Positions 49,352 through 57,467 of a stretch of DNA of 64,000 nt are shown here, in pieces. Source of the DNA: CAWINH01 sp963837425 (lineage in GTDB: Bacteria; Chloroflexota; Limnocylindria; QHBO01); contig CAWINH010000015.1 in assembly GCA_963837425.1 (NCBI GenBank), positions 1 to 64,000 on the forward strand. The letters are read 5' to 3'. Below the pieces are notes generated by a model that searched no databases, had not been told where the DNA came from, and worked only from the letters and a program-made list of their open reading frames with translations. The translations under genes were made by a program, and so were the position numbers. Position 1 is the first letter of the stretch; each line of letters begins with the position of its first letter.

Positions 49352-49705
49352 GTGGCCGCAGCCAAGCCCACCATCAGCACGCACGTCCTGGACCTCGCGA
49401 CCGGCGCCCCGGCGGCGGGCTTTCCGGTCGCCCTCTTCAGGCTGGCGGACGACGGGATGCCGGAGCTCATGACCGAAGCGGAGACCGATGCCGACGGGCG
49501 CTGCCGCTCCCTGTGCCGCGGCGAGCTGGTCGCCGGCAGCTACCAGCTCGTCTTCGACGTGGCCGCCTATCTCGAGGCCGTCGATCGCGACCCGGAGTTC
49601 TTCGAGAACATGGCCGTCGGCTTCAGGGTCGATGACGTCGAGCGCTCGTACCACGTGCCGCTGCTGCTCACCCCCTTCGGCCTCTCGACGTATCGGGGTA
49701 GCTGA
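49352..49705 (+). CDS. uraH: 5-hydroxyisourate hydrolase
   Basis: Hydrolyses 5-hydroxyisourate to OHCU, the second step from urate to allantoin. The 117-residue transthyretin-like protein has ISTHVLDLATGAPA near the N terminus and the diagnostic C-terminal YRGS, with YHVPLLLTPFGLSTYRGS overall. GTG 49352 has GGAGG upstream. It heads uraH-uraD-uricase. Its promoter must lie within the divergent DUF3830 gene, as only 14 bp separate them. Confidence 0.93.
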   Translation: MAAAKPTISTHVLDLATGAPAAGFPVALFRLADDGMPELMTEAETDADGRCRSLCRGELVAGSYQLVFDVAAYLEAVDRDPEFFENMAVGFRVDDVERSYHVPLLLTPFGLSTYRGS

Positions 49706-49713
49706 GCGATCTG

Positions 49714-50277
49714 ATGCACGAGGCTGAACAGGACGCGTTCCCCGCCCTCGACGAGCTGAACCGGATGAGCCCCGACGCGTTCAGCGCGGCCCTGAGCCCG
49801 CTTGTAGAGGGAGCGCCGCACTTCCTGGATCGGCTGGCGGCGGCGCGACCGTTCACGTCCGGGCCGGCGATGCTCGACGCAATGCACGCGGTCGCCTCGG
49901 AGATGCCAGAGTCCGAGCAGATCGAGCTCCTCGACGCGCACCCCCGGATCGGGGCCAACGCGACCGACGTGTCCGGGCTCTCCTACGACGAGCAGGGGTA
50001 CGCCGCCGAGGCTGCGGACGATGCCGAGCGACTCGCCTATCTCTACGAGGAGCTCGCGAACCTCAACGACCTGTACGAACGTCGGTTCGGGTTCCGCTAC
50101 GTCTTGTTCGTGGGCGGTCGTCCGAAGGAGGCGATCGTGGAGCTCATGGAGCATGCGCTGCGGAACGACCGTGCAGCTGAGCTGCGCCGTGGCGTCCACG
50201 ACGCGATCTATGTCGCCGGAGACCGGCTCAGCCGGCTGCGCGGCGGCAGCGAGGAGGAGGCCGAAGGCGAGGCATGA
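49714..50277 (+). CDS. uraD: OHCU decarboxylase
   Basis: Decarboxylates 2-oxo-4-hydroxy-4-carboxy-5-ureidoimidazoline to S-allantoin. The 187-residue helical protein has the motif LLDAHPRIG, and FGFRYVLFVGGRPKEAI, both diagnostic. A charged C-terminal tail (EEEAEGEA) follows. It is 8 nt after uraH and overlaps the uricase start by ATGA. Confidence 0.92.
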   Translation: MHEAEQDAFPALDELNRMSPDAFSAALSPLVEGAPHFLDRLAAARPFTSGPAMLDAMHAVASEMPESEQIELLDAHPRIGANATDVSGLSYDEQGYAAEAADDAERLAYLYEELANLNDLYERRFGFRYVLFVGGRPKEAIVELMEHALRNDRAAELRRGVHDAIYVAGDRLSRLRGGSEEEAEGEA

Positions 50278-51206
50278 CCGACTACGAGATCCACTACGGG
50301 AAGTCGGAGGTCCGGGTCTACCGCACATACGCCGAGCCGCTCACCGGCGTGGCCGAGATCCCCGAGTCGCCATTTCGAGGCCGGGACAACGTCCTGGCCG
50401 CGGCGGAGATCGAGGTCTCCGTGCACGGCACCGCCTTCCTGCCCGCCTACACGGTGGGCGACAACCGGCGGGTGGTGGCCACCGACACGATGAAGAACTT
50501 CATTCACGCCACGAGCCTGGCCGCGCGGGCGCGGACGCTCGAGATGTGGCTCCACGAGGTGGGCACTGCGTTCCTCGGCACGTACGCGGACATGGAGAGC
50601 CTGACGGTGCGCGGCCGCGAGCTCCCCTTCCCCGCCGCGCTGGTACCCGCTCCCGACGGAGACGGGTTCGCCGCTTCCGACCGGCTCTTCAGCCGCGACC
50701 GCTGCGACTACGCGACGGCGGTCCTCGATCTCGAGCGCGCCGACGGTGGGGTGCGCATCGCGTCGCACGCCTGCGGCAGAAGCGAGATCCAGCTCATCAA
50801 GATCACCGGTTCGGCGTTCGCGGACTTCGCGCGCGACGAGCACACGACGCTGCCGGACCGCCGCGATCGTCCCCTGTACGTCTGGTGTGACATCGGCTGG
50901 CGCTATCTGGATGTGGCCGATGCACTCGGCGAGGATCCCCCACGCTACGTCGACGCCCAGCAGGTGGCCGACCTCGCGGGCGCCGTCTTCCACGAGTTCG
51001 TCTCGCTCTCGATCCAGCATCTCGTCCACGAGATCGGCGAGCGGATGCTGGCGCGCTGGCCGCAGCTCGCCGAGGTGAGCTTCGAGGCGCAGAACCGGCT
51101 CTGGGACCCTGGCGTCGAGCGCGCCGACGACCCGCGGGTACGGACGTATGCCGATCCGCGCCCGCCGTTCGGGCGGATCGGCCTTGTCATGCGCCGCGGC
51201 GGATAG
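50274..51206 (+). CDS. pucL: Urate oxidase (uricase)
   Basis: Cofactor-free oxidation of urate to 5-hydroxyisourate. The 310-residue protein has the family motifs VGDNRRVVATDTMKNFIH (about 61-78), GSAFADFARDEHTTLPDR, and EVSFEAQNRLWDP near the C terminus. Length is normal for a single uricase. It is the last gene of uraH-uraD-uricase. Together with xanthine dehydrogenase and the allantoinase-family gene it gives a route from hypoxanthine to allantoate. Confidence 0.94.
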   Translation: MTDYEIHYGKSEVRVYRTYAEPLTGVAEIPESPFRGRDNVLAAAEIEVSVHGTAFLPAYTVGDNRRVVATDTMKNFIHATSLAARARTLEMWLHEVGTAFLGTYADMESLTVRGRELPFPAALVPAPDGDGFAASDRLFSRDRCDYATAVLDLERADGGVRIASHACGRSEIQLIKITGSAFADFARDEHTTLPDRRDRPLYVWCDIGWRYLDVADALGEDPPRYVDAQQVADLAGAVFHEFVSLSIQHLVHEIGERMLARWPQLAEVSFEAQNRLWDPGVERADDPRVRTYADPRPPFGRIGLVMRRGG

Positions 51207-51209
51207 ATC

Positions 51210-51644
51210 TCAGCGGCGGAGCAGCCCGGGGAGGTCGATAGCCGGGCAGCGGTCCATCACGACCAGCAGGCCGGCCCCGGCGGCCCGCTCGGCGGCATCG
51301 GCATCCCACACGTCGAGCTGCATCCACACCGCCTTCGCACCAATCGCGATCGCTTCGTCGACATGGGCTCCCGCACGGTGCGACGCACGGAAGATGTCGA
51401 CGACCTCGATCGGGTTGCCGTCCGACCTGGCCGCCGCGGCCGTGGCGAGGTCAGGGGCGGTCGGCACGCCGTGGATCGTGGTCTCCTTCGGGTAGATCGG
51501 CAGCATCTCGTAGCCATTGCGCAGGAGCGTGCGCGAGACGCCGTAGCTCGGCCGTGCGGGATCCGGAGAGCAGCCGACGACGGCCCATACCCGGAACTCG
51601 CGGAGGATTCGTTCGGCAACCGCCGGATCGCGCCAGTCGGTCAT
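51210..51644 (-). CDS. CoA-binding domain protein (YccU-like)
   Basis: A 144-residue Rossmann-type CoA-binding protein of the YccU family: WAVVGCSPDPARPSYGVSRTL, GYEMLPIYPKE, VDIFRASHRAGAHVDEAI, and VWMQLDV. Biochemical role unknown. ATG 51644 overlaps the ruvA stop by 4 nt, so it is the last gene of yebC-ruvC-ruvA-this gene before the purine island begins. Confidence 0.85.
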   Translation of the reverse strand: MTDWRDPAVAERILREFRVWAVVGCSPDPARPSYGVSRTLLRNGYEMLPIYPKETTIHGVPTAPDLATAAAARSDGNPIEVVDIFRASHRAGAHVDEAIAIGAKAVWMQLDVWDADAAERAAGAGLLVVMDRCPAIDLPGLLRR

Positions 51645-52219
51645 CTGCTGCTCGCGAGCTCCTGCAGCGCAGCCCTGATCCGCGCGTCGAGCCCCACGTC
51701 CATGACGGCGACCGCACCCGCCGCCCGACGCGCCTCTGCGACCGTGTAGCCGAGCGACTCGAGCGCGGCGACGACGTCCGAGTCGGTACCGCCAGCTCCC
51801 CCGCCGGCTGCGATGCCCGCGGCGTGGATCTTCTCCTTGAGCTCGAGGCCGATGCGCTGCGCGGTCTTGCGACCCACGCCGCTCACGCTCGTCAGGAGGT
51901 CAAGATCGTCGGTGACGATGGCGAGCTGCAGCTTCGTCACCGGATGGGCGGCGACGATGGCCAGGGCCAGCCGGGGCCCGACGCCGGTGACCGTCATGAG
52001 CAGCTCGAAGAAGGCGAGCTCCTCCTGGGAGCCGAAGCCGAAGAGCGCCTGGAGGTCCTCGCGGACGAGGTGATGGACGAAGACGTGCGCATCGTGCTCG
52101 AGGTGCATCCGGGCCAGCTGTGCCGGCCCGACCACCACCCGGTAGCCGACGCCACCCACATCGATGATCACGAAGTCGATTCCGACGTGCGTGACGCGGC
52201 CGCGCAGCGAGCCGATCAC
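51641..52219 (-). CDS. ruvA: Holliday junction DNA-binding protein RuvA
   Basis: RuvA binds four-way junctions and loads RuvB. The 192-residue protein has the N-terminal OB fold (MIGSLRGRVTHVG), helix-hairpin-helix motifs TVTGVGPRLAL and SVSGVGRKTAQRI, and a C-terminal RuvB-binding domain (about 145-190) with ALESLGYTVAEAR. It overlaps ruvC by 4 nt. RuvB is encoded 15 kb away across the purine island. Confidence 0.94.
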   Translation of the reverse strand: MIGSLRGRVTHVGIDFVIIDVGGVGYRVVVGPAQLARMHLEHDAHVFVHHLVREDLQALFGFGSQEELAFFELLMTVTGVGPRLALAIVAAHPVTKLQLAIVTDDLDLLTSVSGVGRKTAQRIGLELKEKIHAAGIAAGGGAGGTDSDVVAALESLGYTVAEARRAAGAVAVMDVGLDARIRAALQELASSR

Positions 52220-52713
52220 CCGGTCGTCGCCATCCGTGGTTCGGCCGCCGAGCGGTGCGCGCAGCCGATCGCCACCGCCAGGGCATCGGTTGCGTCATCG
52301 GGCACGCCGGCCAGCGGCACGCCGAGCAGGCGGGCGACCATCGTGGCGACCTGCTGCTTGTCGGCCGCGCCGTTCCCGCAGACCGCCTGTTTCACCTCGT
52401 TCGGGGTCGGCTCGTCAACCGCGAGGCCTGCCTCGGCGGCGGCGAGCAGCGCGACGCCGCGAGCCTGCCCGACGGCCATCGCGGTCCGCACGTTCCGCTG
52501 GAAGAAGAGCCGCTCGACGCCAACTCGCTGCGGGCGATGCTCGGCCATCAGCACGCCGAGGGCCTCATGAAGCTGTCGCAGGCGGTCGGCATCCGACGCA
52601 TTCGACGGCGTGCGTACCACACCGGCGTCGACGAATCGCAACCGTCCGGCTTCGAGCGCCACGATGCCGAACCCGCAGGTCGCGGTACCGGGATCGATGC
52701 CGAGGACGATCAC
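52216..52713 (-). CDS. ruvC: Crossover junction endodeoxyribonuclease RuvC
   Basis: RuvC resolves Holliday junctions. The 165-residue RNase H-fold nuclease has VLGIDPGTATCGFGI (first catalytic Asp), GVERLFFQRNVRTA (Glu), and ATDALAVAIGCAH with the C-terminal Asp residues. GTG 52713 lacks a Shine-Dalgarno but has TAGGAT exactly 6 nt upstream, so a leaderless transcript is likely. It is followed by ruvA with a 4-nt overlap; yebC lies upstream. Confidence 0.94.
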   Translation of the reverse strand: MIVLGIDPGTATCGFGIVALEAGRLRFVDAGVVRTPSNASDADRLRQLHEALGVLMAEHRPQRVGVERLFFQRNVRTAMAVGQARGVALLAAAEAGLAVDEPTPNEVKQAVCGNGAADKQQVATMVARLLGVPLAGVPDDATDALAVAIGCAHRSAAEPRMATTG

Positions 52714-52719
52714 CGCCGT

Positions 52720-52725
52720 ATCCTA
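52720..52725 (-). promoter_or_regulatory. Leaderless -10 of ruvC-ruvA
   Basis: On the minus strand TAGGAT (52725-52720) is followed by ACGGCG (6 nt) and GTG 52713. It lies in the 41-bp yebC-ruvC gap, so ruvCA can be transcribed independently of yebC. Confidence 0.5.
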
Positions 52726-52754
52726 CCCGTGGTCGGCGGACCCGCTCGGCTCGT

Positions 52755-53513
52755 TCAGGCGACGGAGGCCTCGAGCTGCTCGAGCAGCTCCTCCGGGATA
52801 TCGAAGTTCGCATAGATGTTCTGCACGTCGTCGAGGTCTTCGAGTCGCTCGACGAAGTCGAGGACCTGGCGGGCCGCCTTCTCCTCGACGAGCTCGACCC
52901 GGGTGGTGGGCTCCATCGAGAGCTCGGCCGAGTCGGCTTCGTAACCGGCGACGGCCATCGCGGCCCGCACCGCCTCGAGGTCCCCGGGCTCGGTGATTAC
53001 CGTCAGGGCGCCCCCTTCGGGGCTCTCGACGTCGGCTGCACCCGCGTCGATGGCCGCCAGGCTCACCTCGTCGGGGTCGCGGCCGTTGAGCGGCACGCTG
53101 AGCAGCCCGCGCGGCTCGAACTGCCAGGCGACCGGCGCGAGCGTCCCGCCCGCCTTCGTGAAGATCGAGCGCACGTCGGACGCCGTCCGGTTCCGGTTGT
53201 CGGTCATGGCGGCCACGATCACCGCCACGTTGCTCGGGCCGAAGCCCTCGTACGTGATCTCCTCGAACTGCTCGGAATCGGCTCCGGCGCCCGTGGCCCG
53301 TTCGATGGCGCGCTTGATGTTGTCGGCGGGCATGGACTCGCGCTTGGCCTTGTCAACGGCCATCCGCAGCCGATGGTTCGCGTCGACATCTCCGCCACCT
53401 GACCGCGCGGCGGTGATGATCTCGCGCGTCAGCTTCGTGAACAGGGCACCGCGCTTTGCGTCGTTCGCGCCCTTCTGTCGCTTGATCTGCGACCACTTGC
53501 TATGGCCGGACAT
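52755..53513 (-). CDS. yebC: YebC/PmpR-type regulator or translation factor
   Basis: A 252-residue YebC-family protein. It begins MSGHSKWSQIKRQKGANDAKRG and has FTKLTREIITAAR, MPADNIKRAIERATG, and the C-terminal DLDDVQNIYANFDIPEE. YebC proteins have been described as DNA-binding regulators and, more recently, as factors that ease translation of proline-rich stretches. ATG 53513 lies 9 nt after TAGAAT. yebC next to ruvC is a common arrangement. Confidence 0.94.
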   Translation of the reverse strand: MSGHSKWSQIKRQKGANDAKRGALFTKLTREIITAARSGGGDVDANHRLRMAVDKAKRESMPADNIKRAIERATGAGADSEQFEEITYEGFGPSNVAVIVAAMTDNRNRTASDVRSIFTKAGGTLAPVAWQFEPRGLLSVPLNGRDPDEVSLAAIDAGAADVESPEGGALTVITEPGDLEAVRAAMAVAGYEADSAELSMEPTTRVELVEEKAARQVLDFVERLEDLDDVQNIYANFDIPEELLEQLEASVA

Positions 53514-53522
53514 TCGTTCGTG

Positions 53523-53528
53523 ATTCTA
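53523..53528 (-). promoter_or_regulatory. Extended -10 of yebC
   Basis: On the minus strand TGGTAGAAT ends 9 nt before ATG 53513 (hexamer 53528-53523, TGn just upstream). The leader would be about three nucleotides long. Confidence 0.5.
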
Positions 53529-53557
53529 CCAAGATGGCGGCGCCCTTCCGGGTCGGA

Positions 53558-53563
53558 TAGGCT
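53558..53563 (+). promoter_or_regulatory. Leaderless -10 of hypothetical gene
   Basis: TAGGCT is followed by GGGCCG (6 nt) and ATG 53570. The same hexamer, distance and nearly the same spacer (GGCCGC) precede ATG 21163. Confidence 0.5.
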
Positions 53564-53569
53564 GGGCCG

Positions 53570-54043
53570 ATGAAGGGAGAGCGGCGACCCGACCCCGCCG
53601 CGCTGGCGGACAACGTGGGCGTGCTCCGCTATCTCGGGCAGGGGGTGGAGCCGAACCGGGTGCTCATCCAGCAGCCGCCCCCGGAGGACGTCGATCGCTG
53701 GCATCTCGGGTCACACCCGGACGTCGTCGAACGGCTGTGGGACGTCCTCAACGCGCGCCAGCCCCGCGACGCCCGAGCCCTGGTCTCCGGCAGTGCGGCG
53801 CTCGTCGACCCGGCTTCGGGCCGGGTGCTGGCGGTCGCGCTCGGGACGCAGTACGCCCTCTGGCTGGCGCCGCCCCGGCGGGCAGAGGCCCGCGCGCTCG
53901 GCTGCGAGACGGTGCACGAGTTCCGGACCGTGGGTCGCACCCTCGACCTTGCGATGACGTTCGGCGCGGGCTGGTTCTTCGGGGCGTGGGCCGCGGCGGA
54001 GGGTGACTGGCTGGTCGAGAGCGGGGATGCGGCGAACCTATAA
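53570..54043 (+). CDS. Hypothetical protein
   Basis: A 157-residue soluble protein with no family I recognise. It has a polar N terminus, a central beta-rich part with GSAALVDPASGRVLAVALGTQYALWL, and a conserved-looking RTVGRTLDLAMTFGAGWFFGAW segment with two Trp. No signal peptide or membrane helix is evident. It is divergent from yebC with its own leaderless-type promoter. The downstream EF-G-like gene has its own promoter over this gene's stop codon. Confidence 0.65.
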   Translation: MKGERRPDPAALADNVGVLRYLGQGVEPNRVLIQQPPPEDVDRWHLGSHPDVVERLWDVLNARQPRDARALVSGSAALVDPASGRVLAVALGTQYALWLAPPRRAEARALGCETVHEFRTVGRTLDLAMTFGAGWFFGAWAAAEGDWLVESGDAANL

Positions 54044-54044
54044 T
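54039..54044 (+). promoter_or_regulatory. Consensus -10 for EF-G-like gene
   Basis: TATAAT overlaps the stop codon of the hypothetical gene. Transcription from about 54051 gives a 70-nt leader ending in GAGGAG before ATG 54121. The -35 region is weak. Confidence 0.45.
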
Positions 54045-54120
54045 GACGGCCCACGAACACCGATCCTGACCGCCGGGGCAGCACCGCCCTGGCTCGCCGC
54101 ACCCCCCACGAGGAGCATTA

Positions 54121-56190
54121 ATGAATCCGACCAGTCCCGAGCGCATCCGGAACGTCGCTCTCATCTCCCACAGCGGCGCCGGCAAGACGAGCCTCGCGGA
54201 GGCGATGCTCCACGACGCCGGCGCCATCTCGAGGCTGGGCAGCGTGGACGCCGGAACGTCGGCGCTCGACTACGACCCGGACGAGCAGAAGCGAAAGCAG
54301 AGCATCAATCTCGCAATCGGCAGCCTGGAGGCCGACGACGTCCGCATCACCCTGCTCGATACGCCTGGATACGCCGACTTTCAGGCGGACGTCATCGAGG
54401 CGCTGGCCGCGGCCGACGCGGCGGTCGTGGTGGTGGACGCCTCGGCCGGCGTCGAGACCGGAACGGAGGAGGTGTGGCGGCTCGCCGAGGAGCGACACCT
54501 GCCGCGGTTCGTGTTCGTGAACAAGATGGACCGCGAGAACGCGAACTACGACTCGGTGCTCGCCGGGCTCAAGGCGAGGTTCGGACCGAAGATCGCCCCC
54601 GTCTACCTGCCGATCGGCAGCGCGGGCACCTTCCGCGGCTACATCGACGTCATCGAGCAGCACGCGAACATCTACGAGGGCGGGAAGCCCACGGAGGTGC
54701 CGATCCCCGATGATCTCCAGGCGCGTGAGGCGTCACGGCGGGAGGCGCTCGTCGAGGCGGCCGCAGAAGCGAGCGACGAGCTGATGATGAAGTACCTCGA
54801 GTCCGAGCCGTTGAGCGACGCGGAGATCGAGGCCGCGCTCCACAAGGGGACTCGCGAGGGTTCGGTGGTCCCCGTCTTCGTGGGCAGCGCGCTCGAGAAC
54901 ATCGGCGTCCGCGAGCTGATCACGATGATTGCACACCACATCCCGTCTCCCGCCGAGGTCGGTGGGCGGGCGGCGGTGGATGGCACCCGCATCGAACCGG
55001 ATCCGGCCGCGCCCTTCGTGGCGCAGGTGTTCAAGACGATCGCCGACCCGTTCGTCGGCCGGCTCACCTACTTCCGCGTCATCTCCGGCACGCTGCACCC
55101 GCAGGCGCACCTCTGGAACGCCACGCGCAAGGAGGAGGAGCGCATCGGCAACATCCTGGGCCTGCTCGGAAAGGAGCAGACGAACCTGCCCCAGGTCGGG
55201 CCTGGGGACATCGCCGCCGTGGCGAAGCTGACGAGCACGCAGACAGGTGACACGTTGGTGGCCGATCGTGGTCACGCGATCGAGCTGCCGCCCATCAGCT
55301 TCCCGGCTCCCACCCTCCAGGTGCGGATCGAGCCGGAGAGCAAGGCGGACCTCGACAAGCTCGGCCAGGCGCTGCAGCGCATGCTCGAGGAGGAGCCCTG
55401 CGTCATGGTGAGCCGGGAGGAGAGCACGTCCGAGACCGTGCTGACCGCCATGGGCGACGCTCACGTCGACGTGATCGTCGATCGGCTGAAGCGAAAATTC
55501 GGGGCCTCCGTCGTGATCGGCACTCCGACGGTTCCCTACCGGGAGACGATCCGCCACGCGGCGAGGATCGACAACAAGTTCAAACGCCAGACCGGCGGCC
55601 ATGGCCAGTACGGCCACGTGGTCATCGAGTTCGAGCCAATGGACTCCGGGTCAGGGTTCGAGTTCGGGAATCGGATCGTGGGCGGGGTGGTGCCCAGGCA
55701 GTACATCCCCGCCGTGGAGAAGGGCCTCCGCGAGGCGATGGCGGAGGGGGTGCTGGCCGGGTTCCCGGTCGTGGACCTCAGGGCGACGCTCGTCGACGGC
55801 AGCTATCACACCGTCGACTCATCGGAGATGGCCTTCAAGGTCGCCGCCTCCCAGGCGCTGAAGCGCGCGTTTCCGGAGGCGCAGCCGGCCCTGCTGGAGC
55901 CGGTGCTCGAGGTCGAGGTGGTGGTGCCCGACGAGTACATGGGCGACGTCATGGGCCAGCTCACCAGCAAGCGGGGCCACGTGCTCGGGATGGACTCGTC
56001 GGACGGGATGCAGCACCTCAAGGCGCAGGTGCCGCAGGCTGAGATGTTCCACTACGCGACCGAGCTGCGCTCGATCACACAGGGTCGCGGGCGTTTCAGC
56101 TGGCGCCTTGACCACTACGCGGAGGTGCCGCACACCATCGCCGAGAAGGTGATCGCCGAGCGCGGCACGGGGGCCGCCGAAAAGCACTAG
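54121..56190 (+). CDS. EF-G-like translational GTPase (EF-G II type)
   Basis: A 689-residue five-domain protein related to elongation factor G but of the paralogous EF-G-like type. Its P-loop is SHSGAGKTSL (17-26) in place of the usual AHIDAGKTT, and its G3 motif is LDTPGYADF, so the catalytic His of classical EF-G (DTPGHVDF) is Tyr. FVNKMDREN (G4) and domains III to V with GGHGQYGHVVIEFEP follow. Members of this type may act in translation or stress but are not the main EF-G. It ends overlapping the convergent tyrS stop in CTAG. Confidence 0.88.
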   Translation: MNPTSPERIRNVALISHSGAGKTSLAEAMLHDAGAISRLGSVDAGTSALDYDPDEQKRKQSINLAIGSLEADDVRITLLDTPGYADFQADVIEALAAADAAVVVVDASAGVETGTEEVWRLAEERHLPRFVFVNKMDRENANYDSVLAGLKARFGPKIAPVYLPIGSAGTFRGYIDVIEQHANIYEGGKPTEVPIPDDLQAREASRREALVEAAAEASDELMMKYLESEPLSDAEIEAALHKGTREGSVVPVFVGSALENIGVRELITMIAHHIPSPAEVGGRAAVDGTRIEPDPAAPFVAQVFKTIADPFVGRLTYFRVISGTLHPQAHLWNATRKEEERIGNILGLLGKEQTNLPQVGPGDIAAVAKLTSTQTGDTLVADRGHAIELPPISFPAPTLQVRIEPESKADLDKLGQALQRMLEEEPCVMVSREESTSETVLTAMGDAHVDVIVDRLKRKFGASVVIGTPTVPYRETIRHAARIDNKFKRQTGGHGQYGHVVIEFEPMDSGSGFEFGNRIVGGVVPRQYIPAVEKGLREAMAEGVLAGFPVVDLRATLVDGSYHTVDSSEMAFKVAASQALKRAFPEAQPALLEPVLEVEVVVPDEYMGDVMGQLTSKRGHVLGMDSSDGMQHLKAQVPQAEMFHYATELRSITQGRGRFSWRLDHYAEVPHTIAEKVIAERGTGAAEKH

Positions 56191-57461
56191 CCCCGAGAGC
56201 CAGCCCGCTCGGCGACGGCGAGCTGTCGCTTCCCGCGGCGCAGCAGCAGCCATCGGCCCGCCAGGAGGTCCGCCTCGCCGGGCACGGTGCCGCCATCGGT
56301 CACTCGCCGGTTGTTCAGGTAGATCCCGCCGTCCGAGATGACGCGGCGAGCATCCCCGCGGCTCGATGCGAGCCCGGTGTCGACGAGGAGGTCGGTGACG
56401 CTGCTGCCCGCGGTGAGCGCCGCGTGCGCGAGCCCGTCAACCGCCGCGCCGAGCATCACCTCGTCGAGCGCGGTGAGGTCACCCTGCCCGAACAGCGCAG
56501 CGCTGGCCGCCTCGGCGCGCGCCGCCTCGGCCGGGCCATGGACGAGCGCGGTGAGCTCCGCGGCGAGGGTCCGCTGCGCCTCCCTCGCTTCCGGCCGTTC
56601 GCGGGTCGCTCCGTCCAGCTCTTCGATCTCCTCGTGGGTTCGGAAGCTGAACGCCTTGAGCAGGCCGATGACGTCGGGGTCGTCCTGGTTGAGAAAGTAC
56701 TGGTAGAAGGCGAATGGCGGCGTCATCTCCGGGTCGAGGAAGATTGCGCCAGCCTCGGTCTTCCCGTACTTGCCACCGTCCGCGCGGGTGATGAGCGGAG
56801 TCGCGACCGCGTGCACGACGGCACCCTCGACGCGGCGGATGAGGTCAACGCCGGCCGTCAGGTTGCCCCACTGATCCGAGCCGCCGGTCTGCAGCACGCA
56901 GCCGTAGCGCCGGTACAGCTCGAGGTAGTCGAGCGCCTGCAGGATCTGGTAGCTGAACTCGGTATAGCTGATGCCCGCGGTGCTCAGGCGGGCGCTCACC
57001 GCCTCCTTGTCGAGCATGCGGGCCACGCTGAAGTGCTTCCCGATGTCGCGGAGGAACGCGATCGCGGAGAGCTGTCCGGTCCACTCCAGGTTGTTCACGA
57101 TCCGTGCGGCGTTCGCGCCCTCGAACGAGAGAACGCGCTCGACCTGTGGGCGAATGCGCTCGACCCAGGCGGCGACGACCTCCGGATCGTTGAGGACCCG
57201 CTCGGCGTTCTTGCCACCAGGGTCACCGACGAGGCCGGTGGCGCCGCCGACCACGCCCACCGGGATGTGGCCTGCGTCCTGCAACCGGCGCATGGTGACG
57301 AGCTGGACGAGGTTGCCGAAGTGGAGTGAAGGAGCGCTGGGGTCGAAGCCGCAGTAGAAGGTCACCGGCTCTCTATCCAGCGCACCACGCAGCGCATTCG
57401 CATCCGTGCTGAGCGCGATCAGCCCGCGCCAGGCGAGGTCGTCGAGAATCCGGCCGCTCAT
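56187..57461 (-). CDS. tyrS: Tyrosyl-tRNA synthetase
   Basis: Charges tRNA with tyrosine. The 424-residue class I enzyme has CGFDPSAPSLHFGNL (HIGH-like), LQTGGSDQWGNLTAG, and the KMSKS-like KYGKTE, followed by the C-terminal S4 domain with SDGGIYLNNRRV. Length is normal. ATG 57461 lacks a Shine-Dalgarno and has TACCAT exactly 6 nt upstream. There is no room for a T-box leader in the 68-bp gap to the divergent PBP gene. Confidence 0.95.
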   Translation of the reverse strand: MSGRILDDLAWRGLIALSTDANALRGALDREPVTFYCGFDPSAPSLHFGNLVQLVTMRRLQDAGHIPVGVVGGATGLVGDPGGKNAERVLNDPEVVAAWVERIRPQVERVLSFEGANAARIVNNLEWTGQLSAIAFLRDIGKHFSVARMLDKEAVSARLSTAGISYTEFSYQILQALDYLELYRRYGCVLQTGGSDQWGNLTAGVDLIRRVEGAVVHAVATPLITRADGGKYGKTEAGAIFLDPEMTPPFAFYQYFLNQDDPDVIGLLKAFSFRTHEEIEELDGATRERPEAREAQRTLAAELTALVHGPAEAARAEAASAALFGQGDLTALDEVMLGAAVDGLAHAALTAGSSVTDLLVDTGLASSRGDARRVISDGGIYLNNRRVTDGGTVPGEADLLAGRWLLLRRGKRQLAVAERAGSRG

Positions 57462-57467
57462 GGGCGG

